Made by a program: the position numbers and the translations under genes. This document shows positions 37,845-45,979 of a DNA stretch of 64,000 bases, piece after piece. Positions within the stretch are counted from its first letter, which is position 1; each line of letters opens with the position of its first letter. The stretch is from Shouchella sp047238345 (GTDB lineage Bacteria; Bacillota; Bacilli; Bacillales; Bacillaceae_D): assembly GCF_047238345.1 (NCBI RefSeq), contig NZ_JBDFMQ010000001.1, positions 3,828,766 to 3,892,765 of the forward strand, written 5' to 3'. The notes beneath the pieces are model-generated. The model searched no databases. It was not told the DNA's origin and saw only the letters and a program-made list of their open reading frames with translations.

Positions 37845-37872
37845 AAAGACACCTGAATAGGTGTCTTTTTTT
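37845..37872 (+). terminator. rRNA operon terminator
   Basis: AAAGACACCT and AGGTGTCTTT form a perfect 10-bp stem with a four-base loop, followed by further T. Confidence 0.93.
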
Positions 37873-38038
37873 GTGTGTAAAGAGACGCTAAAGAGCTATG
37901 CTTCTATAAAGAAAGCATCCTTAGATGAATCAATATGAAAAGAAGTAGAAGCATGTTAGGTCGAAAATTAGTTAGCCTAGAAACATTCCTAAGAATGGAG
38001 AGTGTATGAAACGATTGTCGCAAGTGAAATAGGCTAAG
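37873..38038. other. Intergenic region between rRNA operon and yaaC, nothing recognised
   Basis: These 166 bases lie between the 5S terminator and the convergent yaaC stop. I found no ORF with an RBS, no tRNA and no clear hairpin with a T run for yaaC. Confidence 0.5.
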
Positions 38039-38971
38039 CTAGTTTTGAAGCAGTTTTCTTAATACAGCTTTTTGGCTATCATGTTCAACAATCTCTAAGA
38101 AGTGCTTAATAAATGGCATTTCGTCACAATCCAGTGTATGGAGTCTCTCTCCCCACCATTCGGTTTCATAGCGACAAATCATACTTAAATTATATAGTAC
38201 TAAGTAGTAAACCATTAAGTCGGGCAGTTTAAGATAATCATCTTTTTGAGAATGAATGAAGACATGATCGTTGAAATAGAATATGGGATTAACGTCATTG
38301 ACTGTTGAAACGACGTTCCTAATAGAAAGGGTATCCTTGCTCTCTACAACGTTTATTTTGTGAGACACTCCATGGGCTACTAAATATTCCGCAAATCGTT
38401 CAGCGGTCATGTGATAAGAATCTAACAAGGTAGCAGGGAACGTAATGATTTGATTATTTAATCTGCCTGAGAAAAACGGATATACTGACAGCAGAGAGTC
38501 AAAGGCGCTCTTTAATCCAGGAAGTTGCTTAAAAAGAAGAGACATCGAATATTTGTCAGAATATTGATTTGGTTTCATGTGAAACATTTTTATCATGAAA
38601 TGAGGAAATAAACCATCCCGCTGAACTTTTACTTCATCTGCTAAAAAAGAGTATCCTTGTTTTTTTCGCTTTCGTGTTGAAACGCCATGGGACAACACAG
38701 ACGATTTAGATGGGTAGTCGGGGTCATATTTTAGAATACACGCTTTTAAAAGTTGAGACAGCCCGTAAAAGAGTAGCATAGGCTTAATAGCGACGGGAGC
38801 TAGTTTAGCTTGTTGATAGTAAAGTTGTCCATGTTGAATATGATACATGAATCGATAGGAGTTCATATAACTTTTTGATGAGGCTTGTTCTTTTGTTTCT
38901 AACGTTAGGTAATGTTTGTGTAAAAAATTCTTGGTAAAACTTGCTGATTCAAAAAATGTAAAATCGTTCAT
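38039..38971 (-). CDS. yaaC: YaaC-family protein, function unknown
   Basis: This 310-aa cytosolic protein matches B. subtilis YaaC in conserved segments such as KPMLLFYGLSQLLKACIL and SVLSHGVSTRKRKKQGYSFL. No catalytic motif is recognised. I chose the ATG at 38971, seven bases after AAGGATGG, over two ATGs further upstream. As in B. subtilis, it sits between the rRNA operon and guaB and is transcribed against both, head-on to replication. A degenerate parS-like sequence lies within it (38571-38586). Confidence 0.9.
   Translation of the reverse strand: MNDFTFFESASFTKNFLHKHYLTLETKEQASSKSYMNSYRFMYHIQHGQLYYQQAKLAPVAIKPMLLFYGLSQLLKACILKYDPDYPSKSSVLSHGVSTRKRKKQGYSFLADEVKVQRDGLFPHFMIKMFHMKPNQYSDKYSMSLLFKQLPGLKSAFDSLLSVYPFFSGRLNNQIITFPATLLDSYHMTAERFAEYLVAHGVSHKINVVESKDTLSIRNVVSTVNDVNPIFYFNDHVFIHSQKDDYLKLPDLMVYYLVLYNLSMICRYETEWWGERLHTLDCDEMPFIKHFLEIVEHDSQKAVLRKLLQN
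38571..38586. other. Degenerate parS-like sequence in yaaC
   Basis: GGTTTCATGTGAAACA matches the parS consensus at 14 of 16 positions, keeping most of both half-sites but losing the central CG. Binding by ParB is plausible but weaker. Confidence 0.45.
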
Positions 38972-39097
38972 ACGGTCAACCATCCTTATGTACAATGAAT
39001 TCAGAAAAGTGCTACTTAAACCCTTGTCTTGACAGTAGTTTGCCCAGTTGATAAGCTACTAATAATATTTTCTGGCTTTTTTAAGGGGGCAAACACA

Positions 39098-40555
39098 ATG
39101 TGGGATGACAAATTTCAAAAAGAAGGCTTAACGTTTGATGATGTGTTACTTTTACCAGCTAAATCTGAAATTCTTCCTAGAGATGTTTCAGTAGCAACAA
39201 AGCTTAGTGAACATGTAAAGCTCAACATACCGATTCTTAGTGCAGGAATGGATACCGTAACAGAATCTGAAATGGCCATTGCAATTGCACGTGAAGGCGG
39301 AATGGGGATTATTCATAAGAATATGTCCATTGAAGAGCAAGCGGATCAAATTGATAAAGTGAAACGTTCAGAGAGTGGAGTCATTACGGATCCGTTCTTC
39401 TTAACGCCTGATCGCCAAGTGTTTGACGCAGAACATTTAATGGGCAAATACCGTATTTCAGGTGTACCGATTGTAAACGACGAACAGCATTTAGTAGGGA
39501 TATTAACAAATCGCGACTTACGCTTTATTGAAGATTATTCAATAAAAATTGATGATGTGATGACAAAAGAAGGTTTAGTTACAGCATCTGTTGGAACAAC
39601 GTTAGAAGAAGCAGAGAAAATTCTACAGAAGTATAAGATTGAAAAGCTACCTCTTGTTGATAACGAAGGTGTATTAAAAGGGTTAATTACAATTAAGGAT
39701 ATTGAAAAAGTGATTGAATTCCCTAATTCCGCAAAAGACAAGCAAGGACGTCTTCTAGTTGGGGCAGCAATAGGCGTTTCTGCAGATGCAGACGTTCGAA
39801 TTGAAGCAGTTGTAAAGGCTGGGGCTGATGCAATCGTTATTGATACAGCACACGGTCATTCGCAAGGTGTGTTAAACAAAGTAGCCGATGTGAGAGCGAA
39901 ATACCCTGACCTTACTATTATCGCTGGAAACGTAGCTACAGCATCAGGAACAAAAGCATTAATAGAAGCTGGTGTTAGTGTTGTAAAAGTAGGGATTGGT
40001 CCAGGTTCTATTTGTACGACACGTGTAGTAGCAGGAATTGGTGTACCTCAAATTACAGCGGTCTACGATTGTGCAACTGAAGCGAGAAAACATGGCGTAC
40101 CGATTATTGCTGATGGTGGGATTAAATACTCCGGAGATATTACGAAAGCATTAGCTGCAGGTGGACACGCTGTTATGCTTGGTAGCTTGCTTGCAGGTGT
40201 AGCTGAGAGTCCTGGCGAGACAGAAATTTACCAAGGACGTCAGTATAAAGTTTATCGTGGTATGGGCTCATTAGGAGCGATGGAGAAGGGAAGTAAAGAT
40301 CGTTACTTCCAAGAAAACAATCAAAAGCTAGTTCCAGAAGGAATTGAGGGGCGTACGTCGTTTAAAGGTCCGTTAGCGGATACGGTTCACCAACTTGTTG
40401 GAGGAATTCGCGCTGGTATGGGATACTGTGGTACAGCTTCACTAGAAAACCTTAGAGATGAGGGCCAGTTTATTCGCATTACTGGGGCAGGCTTAAAAGA
40501 GAGTCATCCACATGATGTACAAATTACAAAAGAAGCGCCAAATTATTCATTATAA
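39098..40555 (+). CDS. guaB: IMP dehydrogenase GuaB
   Basis: GuaB oxidises IMP to XMP with NAD+, the committed step to GMP. The 485-aa protein starts MWDDKFQKEGLTFDDVLLLP and contains a CBS-domain pair (about 95-210). The catalytic loop is GIGPGSICTTR, with the Cys that forms the thioimidate. The flap RYFQENNQKLVPEGIEGR follows. The ATG at 39098 follows AAGGGGG; an upstream ATG (39029) adds an unrelated extension over the probable promoter (TTGCCC-17-TAATAT). A strong terminator separates it from dacA. Confidence 0.98.
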   Translation: MWDDKFQKEGLTFDDVLLLPAKSEILPRDVSVATKLSEHVKLNIPILSAGMDTVTESEMAIAIAREGGMGIIHKNMSIEEQADQIDKVKRSESGVITDPFFLTPDRQVFDAEHLMGKYRISGVPIVNDEQHLVGILTNRDLRFIEDYSIKIDDVMTKEGLVTASVGTTLEEAEKILQKYKIEKLPLVDNEGVLKGLITIKDIEKVIEFPNSAKDKQGRLLVGAAIGVSADADVRIEAVVKAGADAIVIDTAHGHSQGVLNKVADVRAKYPDLTIIAGNVATASGTKALIEAGVSVVKVGIGPGSICTTRVVAGIGVPQITAVYDCATEARKHGVPIIADGGIKYSGDITKALAAGGHAVMLGSLLAGVAESPGETEIYQGRQYKVYRGMGSLGAMEKGSKDRYFQENNQKLVPEGIEGRTSFKGPLADTVHQLVGGIRAGMGYCGTASLENLRDEGQFIRITGAGLKESHPHDVQITKEAPNYSL

Positions 40556-40572
40556 TTGACAAACTTTTGACG

Positions 40573-40602
40573 AATAGATAGGGACTTCCCTATCTATTTT
40601 TT
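40573..40602 (+). terminator. guaB terminator
   Basis: AATAGATAGGG and CCCTATCTATT form a perfect 11-bp stem with a four-base loop and a T run, 18 bases after the stop. Confidence 0.93.
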
Positions 40603-40657
40603 TGGATGTTCACATGATACAATAGGGGACATGTGTAGAAATAGTGGAGGTGTAATT

Positions 40658-41995
40658 TTGAAAAGAAATAACCGAGCGAAGTGGGCAAAAGTATCGGTCT
40701 TGTTCACGTTAATTTTAGCTCTAGTAACATTACCTTATCAACAAGCAGATGCGAACACAGTTAATGTTGATGCATCAGCAGCGATTATGATTAATGGAGA
40801 TACAGGGCAAATCCTTTATGAAGATAACATAGATGAACAATTAGCGATTGCAAGTATGACAAAGATGATGACAGAGTACTTATTATTTGAAGCGATTGAA
40901 GAAGGACAAGTTGCCTGGGATGATACGGTAGTAATAGAAGATCATCTCTACCCTTTATCACATCAAAGTGGTCTATCTAACGTACCGCTTCGATCTGATT
41001 ATGACTATACGGTCGAAGAATTATACGAATCCATGGCTATTTACTCAGCGAATGCTTCAACGATGGCACTTGCTGCTCATATTGCTGGATCGGAAACGGC
41101 GTTTGTTGAACAAATGAATGAAAAAGCAGGGGAATTAGGCTTAGATCAGTATGATTTTGTTAATTCAAGTGGCTTAAACAATTCTAGCTTAGATGGATTT
41201 CACCCAGAAGGTACACCAGCTGATGGTGAGACTACCATGTCTGCTCGTTCTGTTGCCCAATTGGCTTATCACCTTTTAAATGATTACCCTGAAGTATTAG
41301 AAACGGCAAGTGTCCCGTTTGCTGAATTTCAGGCTGGACCGGATGAAACAGTTAATATGCCAAACTGGAATCAAATGTTGCCAGGAATGAGCCATGAATA
41401 TGAAGGCGCGGATGGTCTAAAAACAGGTACGACAGACGCTGCGGGGAACAGTTTTACAGGAACAGCGTTACAAGATGGCACGCGTTTAATTACGGTTGTC
41501 ATGAATGCAGGAAATCCTCAAGTTCGCACTGAACGTTTTGATGAAACTGAAAAGTTATTTGATCATGGGTTTGATAATTTTGAGGAAATTACAGTTGTAG
41601 AAGAAGGTCAAGAACCTGAAGACAATATGATCTCAGTAAATGGTGGAAAAGAGACAGAGGTCCCAGTTGTGACTTCTGAAAACTTAAAGATTTCTACACC
41701 TCAAAATGCAGAACAAGAGTATTCATTAGAAGTAGCAATTGATGAAGACCGTATGAATGAAGATGGAGAACTCGTTGCGCCGATCACTGCAGGTGAGCGA
41801 ATTGGAACATTAAAAGTAAACTTTGATGACCCCACGGAGTACATTCAAGGAATACAATCAAGTGGGGTAGCTCTTGTTGCAACAGAAGATATCGAAGAAG
41901 CGGGCTGGTTCACCATGTCAATGAGAGGAATTGGTTCATTTTTCTCTGGTATGTGGACAAGCATTACAGATACGGTAACGGGCTGGTTTAGTTAA
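40658..41995 (+). CDS. dacA: D-alanyl-D-alanine carboxypeptidase DacA (PBP5)
   Basis: This low-molecular-weight penicillin-binding protein trims the terminal D-Ala of peptidoglycan stem peptides outside the membrane. The 445-aa precursor has an export signal ending near QQADA-NT. Its catalytic SxxK is SMTK (Ser66, Lys69), SxN is SAN, and the third motif is KTGTTDAAG. A PBP5 C-terminal beta domain and an amphipathic anchor (WFTMSMRGIGSFFSGMW) end the protein. The mature part is very acidic. The TTG at 40658 follows GTGGAGGTG, so it is preferred over 40631. Confidence 0.96.
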   Translation: MKRNNRAKWAKVSVLFTLILALVTLPYQQADANTVNVDASAAIMINGDTGQILYEDNIDEQLAIASMTKMMTEYLLFEAIEEGQVAWDDTVVIEDHLYPLSHQSGLSNVPLRSDYDYTVEELYESMAIYSANASTMALAAHIAGSETAFVEQMNEKAGELGLDQYDFVNSSGLNNSSLDGFHPEGTPADGETTMSARSVAQLAYHLLNDYPEVLETASVPFAEFQAGPDETVNMPNWNQMLPGMSHEYEGADGLKTGTTDAAGNSFTGTALQDGTRLITVVMNAGNPQVRTERFDETEKLFDHGFDNFEEITVVEEGQEPEDNMISVNGGKETEVPVVTSENLKISTPQNAEQEYSLEVAIDEDRMNEDGELVAPITAGERIGTLKVNFDDPTEYIQGIQSSGVALVATEDIEEAGWFTMSMRGIGSFFSGMWTSITDTVTGWFS

Positions 41996-42004
41996 TAACG
42001 TACG

Positions 42005-42042
42005 AAAAAGAAGCAAGAGGTTGCCCTCTGCTTCTTTTTTTG
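42005..42042 (+). terminator. dacA terminator
   Basis: AGAAGCAAGAGG pairs with CCTCTGCTTCT (one bulged base) around TTGC, followed by seven T. It separates dacA from the accessory block. Confidence 0.9.
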
Positions 42043-42082
42043 CAATTCGGGTACACAATGAGCATAAGGGAGCTGATCTAAA

Positions 42083-42865
42083 ATGAATATTTCTATTTTT
42101 CAACAAGATGTGTTATTGGGGGATGTAAAAAAGAATCGAGAAAACGTGACAACATGGATTGATAAAGTAGGTCAAGATAAACATATCGATAGTGTGTTTT
42201 TACCAGAACTATGGTCATCTGGCTATGCGTTTCAAGACCTAAAACGGATTGCGGATGAAGCAGAGGAAACAAATGCGGTTTTTGCAGAAAAAGCTAAACA
42301 ATATAATCTTCATGTTTTTGGAGGATCAATTGTCACAAATAGAGAAAATAAATACTATAATACAGCCCATATTTTTAATAAAGAAGGGGCGCTCGTTCAT
42401 AAATATGATAAAACACATCTTGTTCCGATGCTTGATGAACCAACGTATTTCCAGCAGGGGGATCACGCACCTCATACATTTACCTTAGATAACTTAAACT
42501 TTGGATTAATTGTATGCTATGACTTGCGCTTTCCTGAATTAGCAAGAATGTTAACGCTTCAAGGTGCAGAGGTGTTAGTCGTACCTGCCGCTTGGCCTAA
42601 AGCAAGGACATCGGTTTGGCTACATCTACTTCAAGCAAGGGCCATTGAGAACCAAGTGTATGTGATTGGAATTAATCGAGTTGGTGGAGATGATCAAACG
42701 GAATATGGTGGTCACTCCGTTATTATTGATCCTCGGGGAGACATTCTATTAGAAGCTCAAGGGTCTGAAGCGACGATAACTGCACAACTAAAGCGAGAGG
42801 ATGTGTACCGTATACGAGAAGATGTTCCTTCTTTAAAGAATCGAAGACCAGAACTATATGAGTAA
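42083..42865 (+). CDS. Carbon-nitrogen hydrolase (nitrilase superfamily, omega-amidase-like)
   Basis: This nitrilase-superfamily amidase of 260 aa is probably cytosolic. The Glu-Lys-Cys triad is visible: PELWSSGYAF, YDKTHLVPM and IVCYDLRFPE. Similar single-domain proteins (YafV/MtnU type) hydrolyse omega-amides such as 2-oxoglutaramate, but the substrate here is not known. It is separated from dacA by a terminator and lies 29 bases before the PucR gene, so it may be the first gene of the regulator's transcript and belong to the same catabolic scheme. Confidence 0.85.
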   Translation: MNISIFQQDVLLGDVKKNRENVTTWIDKVGQDKHIDSVFLPELWSSGYAFQDLKRIADEAEETNAVFAEKAKQYNLHVFGGSIVTNRENKYYNTAHIFNKEGALVHKYDKTHLVPMLDEPTYFQQGDHAPHTFTLDNLNFGLIVCYDLRFPELARMLTLQGAEVLVVPAAWPKARTSVWLHLLQARAIENQVYVIGINRVGGDDQTEYGGHSVIIDPRGDILLEAQGSEATITAQLKREDVYRIREDVPSLKNRRPELYE

Positions 42866-42894
42866 ATGTAGCAGAACAGACGATGGGGTGCAAA

Positions 42895-44580
42895 ATGATG
42901 TTGAACTTAGAAGAAATTATGAAGCTCGAGATTATGAAACCTGCAACCGTAAAAACAGCATCGCGTTATATTGTGGATAAACAAGTGGAGTGGGTATCCA
43001 TTACAGAGGCACCCGTTGAAAATTTCATACGTAAACACGAGCTTGTTTTAACGACAGGAATTGGGTACGGGCATGATCCAAAGCAATTTTTTGAATTTGT
43101 ATCTGATGTCATTAAGTCTGAAGCAGCTGCATTGGCTATAGCGACTGGACGCTATATTTTTGAACTATATGAAGACGCTAAAACGTTGGCAGAAGAACAT
43201 CAGCTTCCCATTATTTTTCTACCGTGGGAAATTCGCTTTGCTGATTTAACGCAAGCTGTGACGGCACGCTTAATGGATCAAAAGCAAGCCGGTATTCGTT
43301 TTACTCAAGGCATTCAACAAGAACTCTTAACGTTAACGCTTGCAGGTGAGCGGCTGTCAACGATCATTAGCCATGTGTCCGATTGTTTATCTGTGCCCCT
43401 TGTGATAACGGATCATCTAGGCGTCATAAAAGGGAAGAGTAACCTTAGTACAGCTAATTTTGAAAATCACGTGCGGGTCGCATTAAAAAATATAAAATCT
43501 TTTGATTATATAAGTGAACATCATCCTTTAGAAAGCAAGCTGCAAGAAGTATGTTTAGAAGAAGAGACCATTTATGTGTTACCGATTATCCAAACGAATA
43601 ACCATATACAAGGTTATTTGTTTACAAAGCCATTGGAAAAACAAGACCAGGTGGATGAGCAGGGATTTTTAATTATTTTAGAACATACGGTAACTGCCGC
43701 AGCTTTCTGGTTTTTGCAAGAAAATGCTGTACAGGAGGCCGAGGCAAGGATTCGAGATAACTTTGTCGCTGATCTTGCAAACGGGATGCAGACAAAACTG
43801 TTAAAAACAAAGGCTCAAGCGATGGGGTACAATTTAAACCTTCCGTACCTTGCCATTGTCGGGGCTCCTCACAACTTTGAAGAACTTTTTAGAGAAGGAA
43901 ACCAATCGGCAACCTTCGATGAATGGCTTCATAGTATGGTTCATTATATCGAAGAAGAAATTTATTTTGCTGGATCTACGATTGAACGAGCGTGCATGTC
44001 AACCTTCTTAGAAGGACAGATTGTCATCTTCCTTGAAGTTTCGGCAGATGATTATAAAGCAACCGTAAATAGCTTTTTAGATTTGTTGTATCGAAGACTT
44101 GATCACTTGTTACCTGATGTTGAACTTACGTGGGCAGTTGGTGATGCCGTAATAGAACCTTCAGAGTTTGAAGAGCGTTATAAAGAAGCAAAACAAGCAC
44201 TTTTATTAGGATTTGGTCGATTAGGTAAAGGAAGCCGCATTTATTACTCTGATACAAAAATTGATCGAGTTTTGCATAAAATTGGTGAGGTTGATGAATT
44301 AAAAGCTTTAATTGAAGGATATGTCACCCCTCTTATTGACTACTCTACTTTAAGAGAGATTGATTTGATTGGAACCTTTATTGCATATCAGCGAAACCAA
44401 AATAAAGTTTCGCAAACGGCTAGAGTCTTACATTTGCATCGACAATCTCTCTTGTATCGCTTACGAAAAATTGAATCGATCACCGGTTTATCCTTAGCAA
44501 ACCCTGATAACTTATTTTTACTTGATTTAAGCATTCGAACCTATCAAATTAGCGAAAACATGGAAACACCTCACTCGTAG
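42895..44580 (+). CDS. PucR-family transcriptional regulator
   Basis: This is a regulator of about 561 aa. The N-terminal PucR domain (about 1-125, with LVLTTGIGYGHDPKQFFEF) is followed by a long GGDEF-like central region. The C-terminal PucR HTH has the signature RVLHLHRQSLLYRLRKIESI. Relatives control purine, urate or amino-acid catabolic genes. The likely target is the divergence-free doeA operon just downstream, whose promoter contains an 8-bp inverted repeat. The start is ATG 42895, preceded by GGGGTG; ATG 42898 is also possible. A terminator overlaps its stop. Confidence 0.88.
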   Translation: MMLNLEEIMKLEIMKPATVKTASRYIVDKQVEWVSITEAPVENFIRKHELVLTTGIGYGHDPKQFFEFVSDVIKSEAAALAIATGRYIFELYEDAKTLAEEHQLPIIFLPWEIRFADLTQAVTARLMDQKQAGIRFTQGIQQELLTLTLAGERLSTIISHVSDCLSVPLVITDHLGVIKGKSNLSTANFENHVRVALKNIKSFDYISEHHPLESKLQEVCLEEETIYVLPIIQTNNHIQGYLFTKPLEKQDQVDEQGFLIILEHTVTAAAFWFLQENAVQEAEARIRDNFVADLANGMQTKLLKTKAQAMGYNLNLPYLAIVGAPHNFEELFREGNQSATFDEWLHSMVHYIEEEIYFAGSTIERACMSTFLEGQIVIFLEVSADDYKATVNSFLDLLYRRLDHLLPDVELTWAVGDAVIEPSEFEERYKEAKQALLLGFGRLGKGSRIYYSDTKIDRVLHKIGEVDELKALIEGYVTPLIDYSTLREIDLIGTFIAYQRNQNKVSQTARVLHLHRQSLLYRLRKIESITGLSLANPDNLFLLDLSIRTYQISENMETPHS

Positions 44581-44588
44581 GTGTTTTT
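44564..44588 (+). terminator. Terminator overlapping the pucR-like stop
   Basis: AAACACCT pairs with AGGTGTTT across a seven-base loop, then T. The stem includes the last codons, so the regulator and doeA form separate units. Confidence 0.8.
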
Positions 44589-44654
44589 CGTTTGTTAGAT
44601 CCGTTAACATCTAAAGCCCTTGTCAAACAAGGAAAAAAGAGTGTGCATTTCAAA

Positions 44655-44708
44655 CTGTCTAATAAATTAACCTAATTTTCATACATTTTTTACATTACGT
44701 TTAGACAG
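44655..44708. promoter_or_regulatory. Candidate operator: inverted CTGTCTAA / TTAGACAG
   Basis: CTGTCTAA (44655-44662) and its exact complement TTAGACAG (44701-44708) flank 38 AT-rich bases. The right arm sits in the spacer just downstream of the -35 box of the doeA promoter. It is a candidate binding site for the adjacent PucR-type regulator. Confidence 0.45.
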
Positions 44709-44723
44709 CTGACTTTATATAAT
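44695..44723 (+). promoter_or_regulatory. Promoter of the doeA operon
   Basis: TTACGT, 17 bases, TATAAT, followed by AAGGAGG at 44750. The poor -35 box suggests activator-dependent use. Confidence 0.6.
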
Positions 44724-44766
44724 GTCCATATAGAATCATTTGGATATTTAAGGAGGCAAGGTGATT

Positions 44767-45957
44767 ATGTTTCCATTTACATTAGAGGAGTTTCAAGCTC
44801 GGATTGCGAATACGAAAAAGAAAATGGCTCAGCAGGGAGTCGACGTCTTATTAATAACAGATCCAGCAAATATGAATTATCTATCCGGATTTAACGGTTG
44901 GTCCTTTTATGTTCATCAAATGTTAGTCATCTTAATTGATGAAGAGCAGCCCATATGGCTTGGTCGAAGTATGGATGCCAATGTAGCTAAGCAGACAACA
45001 TGGTTAATGCACGAGCGAATTATTTCGTACCCTGATTACTACGTGCAATCAGAAGAACAGCATCCGATGGATTTTATTGGTAAAGTTCTAGCGGATATCG
45101 GTCAATCAAATCGTGCAATCGGTGTGGAAATGGATACGTACTACTATACGGCTCAAGCCCATCATCGTTTAAAACGAGCGTTACCGAATGCGTCGTTTGT
45201 AGATGCAACGAATTTAGTCAATTGGGTCAGAATTATTAAATCTGAACAAGAAATTCATTATATGAAGCAGGCAGGAAAAATTGCTTCAAAAGCGATGTAT
45301 GCAGGTATGAATGCCATCCAAGCTGGTGCAAGAGAATGCGATGTGGTCGCAGATATTTATCATGCGCAAATTTCAGGGACAGAAGAAAGTGGGGGCGACT
45401 ATCCAGCGATTGTCCCACTCTTACCTGCAGGGATTAAAACAAGCGCACCTCACATTACCTGGAACGATCAACGCTACCCAAATGAGGAAACGGTCATCAT
45501 TGAACTTGCAGGCTGTCATCAGCGTTATCATGCCCCTTTGGCAAGAACGATTACGATTGGGAAGCCGCAACAACGGGTTTCGGACGTGGCAGATATTGTG
45601 GTGGAAGGGTTAAATGAAGTGATGGGTTTCATTAAGCCAGGTGTAACATGTGAGCAAGTGGAAGCAGTTTGGCAAAAAACCATTAATCGTTATGGGTTAA
45701 ATAAAAAATCACGATTAGGCTATTCAACAGGATTAAATTATCCACCTGATTGGGGCGAGCACACTGCAAGCTTACGAAAAGGGGATCAAACGATCATTCG
45801 AGAAAACATGGCTTTCCACGTAATCCCAGGCATGTGGTATGAAGACTTTGGCGTAGAAATAAGCGAATCAATACGCGTGACAAAAGATAGTTGCGAGCTC
45901 TTATGTAATTTTCCAAGACAATTGTTATCAAACACATCAATCCATTCAGCATCGTAA
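44767..45957 (+). CDS. doeA: Ectoine hydrolase-like protein (DoeA/EutD, M24 peptidase fold)
   Basis: DoeA opens the ectoine ring to N-acetyl-diaminobutyrate isomers. The protein of about 396 aa has the creatinase/M24 fold but lacks the metal ligands of true M24 peptidases. The first Asp position is Glu246 (IELAGC), and the second is Ala-Pro (HAPLART, about 256-257). The usual His motif is GYSTGLNYPPDWGEH. This metal-free pattern and the segments SGGDYPAIVPLLPAG and PPDWGEH are those of DoeA/EutD. The start is ATG 44767 or GTG 44761, after AAGGAGG. It is the first gene of a five-enzyme operon. Confidence 0.82.
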   Translation: MFPFTLEEFQARIANTKKKMAQQGVDVLLITDPANMNYLSGFNGWSFYVHQMLVILIDEEQPIWLGRSMDANVAKQTTWLMHERIISYPDYYVQSEEQHPMDFIGKVLADIGQSNRAIGVEMDTYYYTAQAHHRLKRALPNASFVDATNLVNWVRIIKSEQEIHYMKQAGKIASKAMYAGMNAIQAGARECDVVADIYHAQISGTEESGGDYPAIVPLLPAGIKTSAPHITWNDQRYPNEETVIIELAGCHQRYHAPLARTITIGKPQQRVSDVADIVVEGLNEVMGFIKPGVTCEQVEAVWQKTINRYGLNKKSRLGYSTGLNYPPDWGEHTASLRKGDQTIIRENMAFHVIPGMWYEDFGVEISESIRVTKDSCELLCNFPRQLLSNTSIHSAS

Positions 45958-45979
45958 ACAAAGATAGGGGATGAATCAC

